Shown: positions 1 through 9,418, counted from the first letter of the stretch. The stretch: 64,000 nt of DNA from Streptomyces drozdowiczii (GCF_026167665.1 NZ_CP098740.1:3782001-3846000); one strand, 5' to 3'. Numbers and translations are program-made. Notes: a model not told the origin generated them from the sequence alone.

Positions 1-2
1 AG

Positions 3-134
3 GGGTGCCAGAAGCCGACCGCCTCGGCGTCTCCCTCGGGCGGCTCGTCGGACGACTCCGAGCCCTCCGCCAAGCCTTCGACCGAGCCGTCGAAGGAAGC
101 GTCTCCCTCCGCGTCCGCCGACAAGAAGGCGTAA
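3..134 (+). CDS. C-terminal end of a Pro/Ser/Ala-rich protein (partial)
   Basis: The window opens inside a reading frame that ends at TAA 132-134. The 43 visible codons are almost all Ser, Pro, Ala, Glu, Asp and Lys, ending in ADKKA, which is typical of the disordered tail of a secreted or membrane-anchored streptomycete protein. The start lies outside the window, so no function can be given. It runs in the same direction as the methyltransferase that follows after about 130 bp. Confidence 0.6.
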   Translation, partial: GCQKPTASASPSGGSSDDSEPSAKPSTEPSKEASPSASADKKA

Positions 135-233
135 CCGGGCGGTCGGCGTCACGGCCCGCGCAGAACGTACGGAAACCGGGTGAGCGGCCCGGCCACCCCG
201 GGGATGCCCGGTGCGGTGGCCGGGTCGCTGCCG

Positions 234-256
234 TTGTCAGTGGGAGCCGTCACAAT
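234..256 (+). promoter_or_regulatory. RecA-NDp/PafBC-type promoter, leaderless
   Basis: TTGTCAGTG (234-242), eight bases, then CACAAT (251-256). This matches the DNA-damage promoter pattern TTGTCRGTG-N8-TANNNT except for C at the first -10 base. Transcription would begin near 263-264, exactly at a GTG, so the next gene would be leaderless. Two similar sites occur in this window before the delta-prime and DNA polymerase genes. Confidence 0.55.
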
Positions 257-263
257 GGGGCTC

Positions 264-1796
264 GTGAGTAAGACCAGCCTTTTCGCAGCAGACCTTCCCG
301 CGGCGGACCACGCGCACCGGCTCCGCGAAGCCCTGCTCGCGGCCGCGTTCACGGCCGACGGGCTCCTCGACCTGCTCGGTGCGCCCGCCTACGCCGCGCT
401 GGCGCGCAGCGAGACGGTTCCGGCGTTGCGGGCCACGCGCGGTGACACGCCGCTCGACACGCTGGTGCGTCTCTTCCTCCTCCAGCGGCCCGTGCCCGTC
501 GAGCGGGCGGCGGCCGTGCTCCCGCTGGAGGAGTGCGCGGCGGACGGCTGGCTGACCGAGTCGGCCGGCGAGGTGCGGGCGACCGTCGATGTGCGGCCGT
601 ACGGCGGGCCGGACGGCGAGGACTGGTTCATCGTCTCCGACCTCGGCTGCGCGGTCGGCGGCGCCGGCGGGATCGGCTCCCGCGAGAAGGGCGTCGTCCT
701 CGGCATCGGCGGGGCCTCCACCACCCTGGCCGGGATCACCGTCCGCAAGCCCGTCGGCTCCGCACTCGACGTCGGTACGGGCTCCGGCATCCAGGCACTG
801 CACGCCGCGCAGCACGCCACCAGGGTCACGGCGACCGACCTCAATCCGCGCGCCCTGGCCTTCACCCGGCTCACCCTCGCCCTGTCCGGCGCCGCCCCGG
901 CCGACCTGCGCGAGGGCTCGCTGTACGAGCCGGTCGGCGCCGAGACCTTCGACCTGATCGTCTCCAATCCGCCGTTCGTCATCTCCCCGGGCGCCCGGCT
1001 CACCTACCGCGACGGCGGGATGGCCGGTGACGACCTGTGCCGGACCCTGGTGCGGCAGACCGGCGACCGGCTCAATGAGGACGGCTTCGCGCACTTCCTG
1101 GCCAACTGGGAGCACACCGAGGACGAGGAGTGGCAGGACCGGCTGCGCACCTGGGTCCCGGAGGGGTGCGACGCCTGGATCGTGCAGCGCGAGGTGCAGG
1201 ACGTCACGCAGTACGCGGAGCTGTGGCTGCGCGACAGCGGCGACCACCGCACGGACCCGGCTGAGTACGAAGCGCGGTACGACGCCTGGCTGGACGAGTT
1301 CGAGGCGCGGCGGACCAAGGGCGTCGGCTTCGGCTGGATCACGCTGCGGAAGTCCGCCGCGGCCGCCGCCGGGAGCCCCTCCGTCGTGATCGAGGAGTGG
1401 CCGCACGCGGTGGAGCAGCCGCTCGGACCCGCCGTCGAGGCGCACTTCGCCCGCCAGGACTATCTGCGCGAGCAGGACGACGCCGCGCTCCTCGCCGCCC
1501 ACTTCACCCTGGCCGCCGAGGTGGTCCAGGAGCAGGTGGGGCTCCCCGGCGCGGAGGACCCGGAGCATGTGGTGCTCCGTCAGAACCGCGGCATGCGCCG
1601 CGCCACCAAGGTCGACGCGGTCGGCGCCGGGTTCGCCGGTGTCTGCGACGGCTCGCTGCCCGCAGGGCGCATCCTCGACGCCATCGCCCAGCTGATGAAC
1701 GAGGACCCGGTGCTGCTGAGGGACCGCACCCCGCAGGCCATCCGGCTGCTGGTCGAGGAGGGCTTCCTGGAGCCGCTGCCCCCGGGCGGGCGGTGA
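264..1796 (+). CDS. SAM-dependent methyltransferase (PrmC/N6-MTase-like)
   Basis: A 510-residue class I methyltransferase. An N-terminal domain of about 150 residues is followed by the SAM-binding motif ALDVGTGSGIQALHAA (around residue 167) and SNPPFV (around 235), the NPPF tetrad of enzymes that methylate an amide or amino nitrogen, as in PrmC/HemK and N6-adenine methylases. The substrate is unknown. GTG 264 is chosen because it sits at the predicted transcription start. ATG 255 has a GGGAG eight bases upstream and is the alternative. The next gene begins four bases after the stop, so the regulator is probably co-transcribed. Confidence 0.8.
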   Translation: MSKTSLFAADLPAADHAHRLREALLAAAFTADGLLDLLGAPAYAALARSETVPALRATRGDTPLDTLVRLFLLQRPVPVERAAAVLPLEECAADGWLTESAGEVRATVDVRPYGGPDGEDWFIVSDLGCAVGGAGGIGSREKGVVLGIGGASTTLAGITVRKPVGSALDVGTGSGIQALHAAQHATRVTATDLNPRALAFTRLTLALSGAAPADLREGSLYEPVGAETFDLIVSNPPFVISPGARLTYRDGGMAGDDLCRTLVRQTGDRLNEDGFAHFLANWEHTEDEEWQDRLRTWVPEGCDAWIVQREVQDVTQYAELWLRDSGDHRTDPAEYEARYDAWLDEFEARRTKGVGFGWITLRKSAAAAAGSPSVVIEEWPHAVEQPLGPAVEAHFARQDYLREQDDAALLAAHFTLAAEVVQEQVGLPGAEDPEHVVLRQNRGMRRATKVDAVGAGFAGVCDGSLPAGRILDAIAQLMNEDPVLLRDRTPQAIRLLVEEGFLEPLPPGGR

Positions 1797-1800
1797 CCGG

Positions 1801-2808
1801 ATGATCCGGATCGAGCTGGACGAGGCGTCGCTCGGCGCGACCCGTATCGCGATCAGCCCGTTGTGGGACGCCTTCTGCAGCCTCCACCTCGCGATGCCGC
1901 ACCGCCATCCCTCCCGTCCTTACGAGGAGTGGGTGGTGCGGGCCCGCGAGGTGCTGCGCGAGGACGACCGGACGCATCCGCTCCGGCTGCTGATCGACGG
2001 CCCCCACCAGTTCCCCGACTTCATGCTGCCCCGGCCGGTCGGGGCCACCGCCGTCGAGACGGAGCTGAACGCCGTACGGACGACGCCGGCCGACGTCGTA
2101 CGCGCGGGGATCGCCGAGCACTACGCGGGCCTCGAGGACCATCCGTACGTACGCCCCTATCTCGCCGATCCCGAAGGCGCGTGCGCGGAGCTCGCCGATG
2201 CGTACGCGGCGTACTGGGAGGGCGCGATGGCCGCCCACTGGCCCGTCATGCGCCGCCTGGTCGAGGACGAAGTGCTCATCCGGGCGCGGACCTTCGCCAC
2301 CGAGGGCATCGACGCGCTCTTCACCGGCCTGGAGAGCCGGGCCAAGTGGCAGCCGCCGGTCCTGGAGCTGACGAAGCACATCGACGCGGAGTACCGGGCC
2401 GGCGAGCGGCGGCTCCTGCTCGTGCCCCTCGTCTTCGCGGAGGGCTGCCGGCTCTACTCCACCGACGACCCCGAGGTCCTGACGGTGTCCTTCCAGGCGC
2501 GTGGCGCGGGCGCCCTGCGCGAGCGGCCGGCCGAGCGCGCCGACAGCGGAGACCGGCTCGGGCTGCTGCTGGGCCGGGGCCGGGCCTCCGTCCTGCGCCA
2601 GCTCGGCGGACCGCTCACCACCGCCGGGATAGCCGACCGGCTCGGGCTCGCGCCGAGCACGGTCTCCGAGCACCTGTCCGCCCTGGCCGAGGCCGATGTC
2701 GTCACCCGGCACCGGATAGGCCGCAGCGTCTACTACCAGCTCACCGACACCGGCCGTGCCCTCCTCGCACTGCTCTCGGGGGAAGACGTTCTGCGCGCGG
2801 TCTCGTAG
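1801..2808 (+). CDS. ArsR-like winged-helix transcriptional regulator (DUF5937 type)
   Basis: 335 residues. The first 250 or so form a conserved alpha-helical domain (I believe DUF5937). The last 70 are an ArsR-type winged helix: LGGPLTTAGIADRLGLAPST is the helix-turn-helix and RSVYYQLTDTG the wing. I see no metal-binding cysteines, so this is not a classical metal sensor. The gene starts four bases after the methyltransferase stop and lies directly upstream of a three-gene ABC exporter operon, whose promoter carries a perfect inverted repeat. I infer that it represses or activates that exporter. Confidence 0.8.
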   Translation: MIRIELDEASLGATRIAISPLWDAFCSLHLAMPHRHPSRPYEEWVVRAREVLREDDRTHPLRLLIDGPHQFPDFMLPRPVGATAVETELNAVRTTPADVVRAGIAEHYAGLEDHPYVRPYLADPEGACAELADAYAAYWEGAMAAHWPVMRRLVEDEVLIRARTFATEGIDALFTGLESRAKWQPPVLELTKHIDAEYRAGERRLLLVPLVFAEGCRLYSTDDPEVLTVSFQARGAGALRERPAERADSGDRLGLLLGRGRASVLRQLGGPLTTAGIADRLGLAPSTVSEHLSALAEADVVTRHRIGRSVYYQLTDTGRALLALLSGEDVLRAVS

Positions 2809-2821
2809 GAGGAGGCGCGGA

Positions 2822-2843
2822 CGATTCGGGGGCTTCCGAATCG
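2822..2843. promoter_or_regulatory. Perfect inverted repeat, candidate operator of the ArsR-like regulator
   Basis: CGATTCGG, six bases, CCGAATCG. The repeat ends 25 bases before the TAGCGT -10 box of the ABC operon, at or just upstream of the -35 region, where a dimeric repressor would block the promoter. Binding by the upstream ArsR-like protein is inferred from position only. Confidence 0.5.
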
Positions 2844-2868
2844 ATGGCGGGGGCGGCGACGGCGGACC

Positions 2869-2874
2869 TAGCGT
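2869..2874 (+). promoter_or_regulatory. -10 box of the ABC exporter operon
   Basis: TAGCGT ends seven bases before ATG 2882, the usual spacing for a leaderless streptomycete transcript. No clear -35 hexamer is visible, which fits a regulated promoter. Confidence 0.45.
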
Positions 2875-2881
2875 CCGGGCC

Positions 2882-4012
2882 ATGCTTGCGATCGAGGCGA
2901 AGAACCTGCGCCGCACCTACACCAGCCGGACCGGCTTCCTGCGTCCGCGCCGCACCGAGACCGAAGCCGTGCGGGGGGTGACCTTCGAGGTGGCGCGCGG
3001 TGAGCTCTTCGGGCTCCTCGGGCCGAACGGCGCGGGCAAGACCACCACCATCAAGATGCTCAACACCCTGCTGCTGCCCACCTCCGGCACGGCCCGGGTG
3101 CTGGGCCACGACGTGGCGTCCGACCCGGTCGCCGTACGCCGCCGGATCGGCTACGTCTTCGGCGGCGACCGGGGCCTGTACGACCGGCTTTCCGCCCTCG
3201 ACAACCTGCGCTACTTCGCCGAACTGTACGGAGTCGAGCCCCGGGACAAGAAGCGGCGGATCGCCGGACTCCTCGACCTGGTCGGCCTCGCCGGGCGCGA
3301 GAAGGAGCGCGTCGAGGGGTACTCGCGGGGCATGCGGCAGCGGCTGCACATCGCGCGCGGCCTGCTGCACAGCCCCGACGTCCTGTTCCTCGACGAACCC
3401 TCCATCGGCGTGGACCCGGTGGCGGCGCGCGACCTCCGCCGCACCGTCGCCGATCTGCGCGCCGACGGCACCACGGTGCTGCTGACCACGCATTACATGG
3501 CGGAGGCCGACGAGCTGTGCGACCGGATCGCCGTCATCGCGGGCGGCACGATCAGGGCGCTCGGCACCCCGGACCGGCTCAAGTCCCGCGTCCAGGAACG
3601 CGGCATCCTGGAGATCGAGGCGTACGGGGCGGGCGAGGACCACCTCGAACGCATCCGCGCCCTGGCCGGTGTGCACGGCGTGGCCGCCGAGGACCGGGGC
3701 AGCCGGCAGGCCGTCATCGTGCAGACGGAACACGGCGCCGACCTGCACGGACAGGTCCTCGCGGCGCTCGACGGGGTCCGGATCGGACGGGTCGTCACCC
3801 GGGAACCGACGCTGGAGGACGCCTACATCGCGATCGTGGAGGAGGCGGACGAGCCCTCCCGCGCGGAGCCCGCACCGACCGGGCCGGACCACGCCGGGCC
3901 GGACCCCGCCGAACCAGCCCCCGCCGGGCCAGCCCCCGCCGAACCGGCCCCCGCCGAACCGGGCTCCGGCTCCGACACCGACCACCGCCTCGGCGGCGAG
4001 GTCGCCGCATGA
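2882..4012 (+). CDS. ABC transporter ATP-binding protein (DrrA-like drug exporter)
   Basis: 376 residues. Walker A GPNGAGKTT (about 48-56), signature YSRGMRQRL (about 147), Walker B VLFLDEP (about 168), and the H-loop in LLTTHYMAEADELCD. The sequence resembles the DrrA/ABC-2 exporter ATPases for antibiotics or daunorubicin-like drugs. The C-terminal tail, after the family's accessory domain, is an unusual run of Pro-Ala-Glu-Pro repeats encoded by 15-bp tandem DNA repeats. ATG 2882 is chosen because it lies seven bases after a -10 box; upstream codons are not conserved-looking. The stop overlaps the permease start (ATGA). Confidence 0.9.
   Translation: MLAIEAKNLRRTYTSRTGFLRPRRTETEAVRGVTFEVARGELFGLLGPNGAGKTTTIKMLNTLLLPTSGTARVLGHDVASDPVAVRRRIGYVFGGDRGLYDRLSALDNLRYFAELYGVEPRDKKRRIAGLLDLVGLAGREKERVEGYSRGMRQRLHIARGLLHSPDVLFLDEPSIGVDPVAARDLRRTVADLRADGTTVLLTTHYMAEADELCDRIAVIAGGTIRALGTPDRLKSRVQERGILEIEAYGAGEDHLERIRALAGVHGVAAEDRGSRQAVIVQTEHGADLHGQVLAALDGVRIGRVVTREPTLEDAYIAIVEEADEPSRAEPAPTGPDHAGPDPAEPAPAGPAPAEPAPAEPGSGSDTDHRLGGEVAA
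3886..3960 (+). repeat. 15-bp in-frame tandem repeat, five copies
   Basis: Five consecutive 15-bp units close to GGCCCCCGCCGAACC encode a PAEPA/PAGPA tail on the ABC ATPase. Being a multiple of three, copy-number changes would keep the frame. Confidence 0.75.
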
Positions 4013-4800
4013 CGCCCGCCCGGGCCCTGCGCCTGACCGCCGTCGGCGTGCGGACGCACGTCTCGTACATGAGCCGTTCGCCGCTGGAGATCACCTTCGC
4101 CGTCCTCGTGCCCCTGGTCTACGCGACGCTCTCCGTCTACCTCTTCCGCGCCGCCGACGACCCCGACCGGCTGCTGACCGCGGCCGTCGGAGCCGGGCTG
4201 ATGGGCATCTGGTCGTCGGTCCTCTTCGGATCCGGCGGGGCCGTCCAGAACCAGCGCTGGCTGGGCACCCTGGAAACGCTCGTCGCCTCGCCCACCCCGC
4301 TCTCCCTCGTCCTGCTGCCCATCACCCTCGCCACCGCCGTCATCGGCACCTACGCCATGGGCGCCACGGTGCTCTGGGGCGCCGTGCTCTTCGACGTGCC
4401 GCTGGACTTCGCGCATCCGGTGCTCTTCCTGGCCGCCGTCCCGGTCTGCGTCCTCTCGCTCGGGATGATGGGGCTGCTGCTCGCCGCCACCTTCGTCCTG
4501 CTGCGCAACGCGAACGCGCTGGCCAACCCGCTGGACGCCCCCGTGTGGCTGCTCTCCGGAATGCTCGTGCCCATCACCGTGCTGCCGGACTGGACGCGTC
4601 CGGTCTCCTGGGCGCTCCCCACCACCTGGGGCTCCCGCGCGGTGCACGCGGCGACCTCCGGCGGGGCGGGCGCGGCCGAGGTGCTGGTCCCCATGGGCGC
4701 CGCCCTCGGACTCGGGGCGCTCTACGCGCTGCTCGCCGTCCTCGTGCTGGGACGCGTCGAACAGCGCGCGCGGGCCGCCGCGACCCTCGCCCTGGCCTGA
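4009..4800 (+). CDS. ABC-2 type transporter permease
   Basis: 263 residues with about six hydrophobic segments, including VLVPLVYATLSVYLF near the N-terminus and a Leu/Ala-rich last helix. The layout is that of an ABC-2 permease paired with a DrrA-like ATPase. ATG 4009 overlaps the TGA of the ATPase gene, indicating translational coupling. The motif WLLSGMLVPITVLPDW is typical of the ABC2_membrane family loop. Substrate unknown. Confidence 0.85.
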   Translation: MTPARALRLTAVGVRTHVSYMSRSPLEITFAVLVPLVYATLSVYLFRAADDPDRLLTAAVGAGLMGIWSSVLFGSGGAVQNQRWLGTLETLVASPTPLSLVLLPITLATAVIGTYAMGATVLWGAVLFDVPLDFAHPVLFLAAVPVCVLSLGMMGLLLAATFVLLRNANALANPLDAPVWLLSGMLVPITVLPDWTRPVSWALPTTWGSRAVHAATSGGAGAAEVLVPMGAALGLGALYALLAVLVLGRVEQRARAAATLALA

Positions 4801-4857
4801 CCCGGCGCGCCGCCCGGGCCCCGCCTCCCCCTTCCGCCCCACCCCAGGAGTTGCCGC

Positions 4858-5697
4858 ATGCCCACCCGTATCCCCCACGCGGATTCCGGTTCCGCACCCG
4901 GCCTCCACCGCCGGATCGTTTCCTCGGTCAGGCTCGTGGTGATCGGCGGTGCCCTCTCGTACCGGGCGCTCTTCAACTGGACGACACCGCCCATGTTCAT
5001 CGGCACCCTGCTCGGCGGTCCGCTGCTGCAACTCCTCTTCTTCGTCTTCCTGGGGCGGCAGCTGGGCGTCGCCGACGACCGCTTCTACCTGCTCGGCAAC
5101 GCCGTGATCTCCTCGTCCACAGCCTGTGTGTACGGCGGCACGATGGCCGTCGCCAACGAGCGGCGCTACGGGACGCTCGGCGCGGTCCTGCTCAGCCCCC
5201 GCCACCGTGCTCCGCTCTGGTTCGGCCGAGCCCTCCCGTATGTGCTGAACGGTCTCGTCATCAGCGTCTTCACGCTCTCCGCCGCTTGCCTCCTGCTCGG
5301 TCTGCGTATTCCGCTTGGGGCTCTGCCGGGGCTCGGCGCGGTCCTGCTCGCCGCCGCTGCCGGATGCTCCGCGTTCGGCCTGGCGCTGGGGGCGCTGGGG
5401 CTGCGGTTCCGGGACGTCTTCCTCGTATCGAACGTGGCCGCTTCCGTGCTCCTGCTCCTGACCGGGGCGAACGTGCCGCGGGAGGCCCTGCCGGGCTGGA
5501 TGCGGGCCGTCGGGGACGTGCTGCCGCTGACTCACGCCGCCGACGCGGCGCGTCAGTTGTCCGCCGGGGCCGGGCTCGACGGCCGGGGCATCGCCGCGGA
5601 ACTGCTGACCGGCGCCGGATACGCCCTGCTCGCCGTCGTACTGCTCGCCCTGTTCGAACGGGGGAGCAGGCGGCGCGCCACGCTCGACGTGATGTGA
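4858..5697 (+). CDS. Second ABC-2 type transporter permease
   Basis: 279 residues, about six membrane spans (for example VLLSPRHRAPLWFG followed by hydrophobic stretches). It probably forms a heterodimer with the preceding permease on the same ATPase dimer. A ribosome binding site AGGAG lies about 8 bases before ATG 4858. The 57-bp gap after the first permease holds no other gene. The positively charged end SRRRATLDVM fits a cytoplasmic C-terminus. Confidence 0.85.
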   Translation: MPTRIPHADSGSAPGLHRRIVSSVRLVVIGGALSYRALFNWTTPPMFIGTLLGGPLLQLLFFVFLGRQLGVADDRFYLLGNAVISSSTACVYGGTMAVANERRYGTLGAVLLSPRHRAPLWFGRALPYVLNGLVISVFTLSAACLLLGLRIPLGALPGLGAVLLAAAAGCSAFGLALGALGLRFRDVFLVSNVAASVLLLLTGANVPREALPGWMRAVGDVLPLTHAADAARQLSAGAGLDGRGIAAELLTGAGYALLAVVLLALFERGSRRRATLDVM

Positions 5698-5797
5698 CGG
5701 GATCTGCTGTTCACCCCGCGTTGGCGTCCGCGACGCTCCGCGGTGGGAGCCTCCCCGCGTATCCGAGACGTGGCAGGGGAAGAGGGAGGCGTACGGA

Positions 5798-5995
5798 ATG
5801 GAGAGCGGGCCCGCTGTCCTCGCCGGAACGACGTTCGCGCTGTTCGGCGCGGCGCTGCTGCTGTGGACGGGGGCGTGCGTGCTGAACCGCGCGCCGGTGG
5901 CGTACGGGGTGCGCCCCCTCCTCTCCACCGCACTCGCCACCGTGTTCGGCGTACTTTTCCTCGTCCTCGGGGTGTGGTGCTTCGGTCGCGTGTGA
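5798..5995 (+). CDS. Small two-helix membrane protein
   Basis: 65 residues with two predicted membrane helices (about residues 8-26 and 43-62) joined by a basic loop. GAGGGAGG sits about 8 bases before ATG 5798. I do not recognise a domain. A small membrane protein at this position before topA recurs in streptomycetes as far as I recall. It may be co-transcribed with the ABC operon or independent. Confidence 0.65.
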   Translation: MESGPAVLAGTTFALFGAALLLWTGACVLNRAPVAYGVRPLLSTALATVFGVLFLVLGVWCFGRV

Positions 5996-6222
5996 GTGCG
6001 CCCATGTGGCAGGCGTACGAGGCCGGGCCGCTCCGGGAGCTGGGAGTGAGGCCGGAAACACGCCCGGGCCGCGTGCCCCTCGTGCCCCGCGCCCGCAGGG
6101 CGGTCCGGACCGTACCGAAACCCGCAGGCCGTGGCCGTGCGCGCGGCGGACCGAGCGGGCCGGGCGGCAGGAATGGCGGAAGTCGGGTTACCGTTCGAGT
6201 GGCCGTTGCGGGCTTTTGCCGT

Positions 6223-6253
6223 TTGACACGGGGGCGGGTTGTACCGTCACACT
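6223..6253 (+). promoter_or_regulatory. Candidate topA promoter
   Basis: Within the 337-bp gap before topA there is a consensus -35, TTGACA (6223-6228). The -10 is ambiguous: CACACT (6248-6253, 19-bp spacer) or TACCGT (6242-6247, 13-bp spacer). Poor spacing is common in supercoiling-sensitive topoisomerase promoters, but this assignment is an inference. Confidence 0.4.
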
Positions 6254-6259
6254 CCGCAG

Positions 6260-6292
6260 CGACAGCACTGTCGGCAGCGCCCTCGCGCTGCC
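6260..6292 (+). other. Two adjacent hairpins in the topA leader
   Basis: CGACAG-CA-CTGTCG (6260-6273) is followed at once by GGCAGCG-CCCTCG-CGCTGCC (6273-6292). Both lie between the candidate promoter and the start codon, in the untranslated leader, and could influence topA mRNA folding. Nothing else was recognised in the 5996-6332 gap. Confidence 0.4.
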
Positions 6293-6332
6293 CCGGATGC
6301 CCACCGAGCGTCGACCGGAGAGAAGAGCGAAG

Positions 6333-9166
6333 TTGTCCCCGACCAGCGAGACCGCACAGGGCGGCCGCCGACTCGTCATCGTCGAGTCCCCTGCCAAGGC
6401 GAAGACGATCAAGGGCTACCTCGGCCCCGGATACGTGGTCGAGGCGAGCGTCGGGCACATCCGCGACCTCCCGAACGGCGCCGCCGAGGTGCCCGACGAG
6501 TACACCGGTGAGGTGCGCCGGCTCGGCGTCGACGTCGAGAACGACTTCGAGCCGATCTACGTCGTCAATGCGGACAAGAAGGCCCAGGTCAGGAAGTTGA
6601 AGCAGCTTCTGGCCGAGTCCGACGAACTCTTCCTCGCCACCGATGAGGACCGCGAGGGCGAAGCCATCGCGTGGCACCTCCAGGAAGTCCTGCGGCCCAA
6701 GGTCCCCGTCCACCGGATGGTCTTCCACGAGATCACCAAGGACGCGATCCGCGCCGCCGTCGCCAACCCGCGCGAGCTGAACCAGCGCATGGTCGACGCC
6801 CAGGAGACCCGCCGCATCCTCGACCGCCTCTACGGCTACGAGGTCTCGCCGGTCCTGTGGAAGAAGGTCATGCCGAAGCTCTCGGCAGGCCGCGTCCAGT
6901 CCGTCGCCACCCGGCTCGTCGTCGAGCGGGAGCGCGAGCGCATCGCCTTCCGCTCCGCCGAGTACTGGGACCTGACCGGAACCTTCGCCACCGGCCGGGG
7001 CGGCGACGCCTCCGACCCCTCGACCTTCACGGCCCGGCTCAGCGCCGTCGACGGGCGGCGCATCGCCCAGGGCCGCGACTTCGGCGCGGACGGCCGGCTG
7101 AAGTCCGCCTCCGGCCAGACGCTGCACCTGGACGAGGCGAACGCCCGGGCCCTGGCCGCCGCGCTCGCGGACTCCTCGTTCGCCGTGCGGTCCGTCGAGT
7201 CGAAGCCGTACCGCCGCTCCCCGTACGCGCCCTTCCGTACGACGACCCTCCAGCAGGAGGCGAGCCGGAAGCTGGGCTTCGGGGCGAAGGCCACCATGCA
7301 GGTCGCGCAGAAGCTGTACGAGAACGGCTTCATCACCTATATGCGTACCGACTCCACGACCCTCTCGGACACCGCGGTCTCCGCGGCCCGGGCGCAGGTC
7401 ACACAGCTGTACGGCGCCGACTACCTGCCCGAGAAGCCGCGTACGTACGCGGGCAAGGTCAAGAACGCGCAGGAGGCGCACGAGGCGATCCGCCCCTCCG
7501 GCGACCGCTTCCGCACCCCTGCCGAGACCGGCCTCACCGGGGACCAGTTCCGCCTTTACGAGCTGATCTGGAAGCGGACCGTCGCCTCCCAGATGAAGGA
7601 CGCGACCGGTAACTCGGTCACCGTCAAGATCGGCGGCCGGGCGAGCGACGGGCGGGACGCCGAGTTCTCCGCGTCCGGCAAGACGATCACCTTCCACGGC
7701 TTCATGAAGGCGTACGTCGAGGGCGCCGACGACCCGAACGCCGAGCTGGACGACCGCGAGCGGCGGCTGCCGCAGGTCACCGAGGGCGACGCGCTGTCCG
7801 CCGACGAGATCTCGGTCGACGGCCACGCGACGAAGCCGCCGGCCCGGTACACCGAGGCGTCGCTGGTCAAGGAGCTCGAAGAGCGCGAGATCGGCCGGCC
7901 GTCGACGTACGCCTCGATCATCGGGACGATCCTCGACCGCGGCTATGTGTTCAAGAAGGGCACGGCCCTGGTGCCGTCGTTCCTCTCGTTCGCCGTGGTC
8001 AACCTGCTGGAGAAGCACTTCGGCCGGCTCGTGGACTACGACTTCACGGCCCGCATGGAGGACGACCTCGACCGCATCGCACGCGGTGAGGCCCAGTCCG
8101 TGCCGTGGCTGAAGCGGTTCTACTTCGGTACGCAGGAGGGCGACGACGCGGCCGGTGCGGGGGCGGCCTCCGACGCGGGCAACGGCGACGGCGACCACCT
8201 CGGCGGGCTCAAGGAGCTCGTCACCGACCTCGGCGCGATCGACGCGCGGGAGATCTCGTCCTTCCCCGTCGGCAACGACATCAAGCTTCGCGTCGGCCGC
8301 TACGGCCCGTACATCGAGCGGGGCGAGAAGGACTCCGAGGGCCACCAGCGCGCGGACGTCCCCGAGGACCTGGCCCCCGACGAGCTGTCCGTCGAGTACG
8401 CGGAGGAGCTGCTGGCCAAGCCGAGCGGCGACTTCGAACTCGGCGCGGACCCGGTCAGCGGGAACCAGATCATCGCGAAGGACGGCCGCTACGGGCCGTA
8501 CGTCACCGAGGTGCTGCCCGAGGGCACGCCGAAGACCGGCAAGAACGCGGTGAAGCCGCGGACGGCCTCGCTGTTCAAGTCGATGTCGATCGACACGGTG
8601 ACGCTGGCCGACGCGCTCAAGCTGATGTCGCTGCCGCGGGTGGTCGGGGTGGACGCCGAAGGCGTCGAGATCACGGCGCAGAACGGGCGCTACGGGCCGT
8701 ACCTGAAGAAGGGCACGGACTCGCGGTCGCTGACGTCGGAGGACCAGATCTTCGACATCACGCTCGAAGAGGCGCTGGCGATCTACGCGCAGCCGAAGCA
8801 GCGGGGCGGGCCGCGGCGAAGCCGCCGCTGAAGGAGCTGGGCACGGATCCGGTGAGCGGGTCTCCGGTCGTGGTGAAGGACGGGCGGTTCGGTCCTTACG
8901 TCACCGACGGGGAGACGAACGCGACGCTGCGTACCGGGGACAGCGTCGAGGAGATCACGCCGGAGCGGGGGTTCGAGCTGCTGGCGGAGAAGCGGGCCAA
9001 GGGGCCGGCGAAGAAGAAGACGACGAAGAAGGCTGCGGCGAAGAAGGCGCCGGCGAAGAAGGCTGCGGCTACGAAGAAGGCTGCGGCGAAGAAGACGACG
9101 GCGGCGGCGGCTAAGAAGACTGCGGCGAAGAAGGCTGTCGCCAAGAAGGCTGCGGCGGAGGAGTAG
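6333..9166 (+). CDS. topA: DNA topoisomerase I (frameshifted near 8805 as read)
   Basis: Type IA topoisomerase that relaxes negative supercoils. The Toprim domain opens with RLVIVESPAKAKTIKGYLG and carries DEDREGEA; the active-site tyrosine is in GFITYMRTDST (Tyr336). Several C-terminal topo repeats follow, such as DGRYGPYVTE. The frame that starts at TTG 6333 stops at 8831 with a nonsense ending, while the last topo repeat (DPVSGSPVVVKDGRFGPYVT) and the lysine-rich KKAAAKK tail continue in the +1 frame to TAG 9166. One extra G in the run at 8803-8806 would restore a 944-residue protein. TTG is chosen because homologs begin SPTSE. As read, the product is 832 residues without the tail. Confidence 0.9.
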
Positions 9167-9232
9167 GGGGCGGGGCGGGGCGGGGCGCCTGCGGCGGGCT
9201 GTTCCCCTACCCGCCCCTTCCCGAAACCGGGT

Positions 9233-9356
9233 CTCTGCCCCGGGCCCCGCGCCTCAAATGCCGGCGGGGCTGGGTTTCCGCGGCGGGGTGGGTTTCGGGG
9301 CTCTGCCCCGGGCCCCGCGCCTCAAACGCCGGCGGGGCTGGGTTCCGCGGCGGGGC
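9233..9356. repeat. Two tandem copies of a GC-rich intergenic repeat
   Basis: CTCTGCCCCGGGCCCCGCGC followed by CTCAAA..GCCGGCGGGGCTG appears from 9233 and again from 9301, a 68-bp period with few differences. This resembles a dispersed non-coding repeat often seen between streptomycete genes. A run of GGGGC units (9171-9185) precedes it. The 9167-9418 gap holds no gene. Confidence 0.65.
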
Positions 9357-9406
9357 CTGGTTGGGTGTTTGTTCGGGTGGGGGCACGGGGGGTGTGGGTG
9401 TCCCGT

Positions 9407-9412
9407 TAGGCT
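9407..9412 (+). promoter_or_regulatory. -10 box for the tmk fusion gene
   Basis: TAGGCT ends seven bases before ATG 9419, consistent with a leaderless transcript. Confidence 0.5.
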
Positions 9413-9418
9413 GGGCGG

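Noticed and set aside
237..1568. Long open frames on the strand opposite the methyltransferase
   Set aside because: At about 72% GC the antisense frame of real genes stays open; no start signal and amino acid composition (Arg/Gly/Ala-rich) is unlike a protein. The same applies to the long antisense frames elsewhere.
8807..9166. A separate small lysine-rich nucleoid protein
   Set aside because: The same frame begins with a topoisomerase repeat and joins topA exactly with one added base.
9167..9418. Small RNA gene in the GC-rich repeats after topA
   Set aside because: No promoter-like or terminator-like pair; the pattern is a common dispersed repeat.
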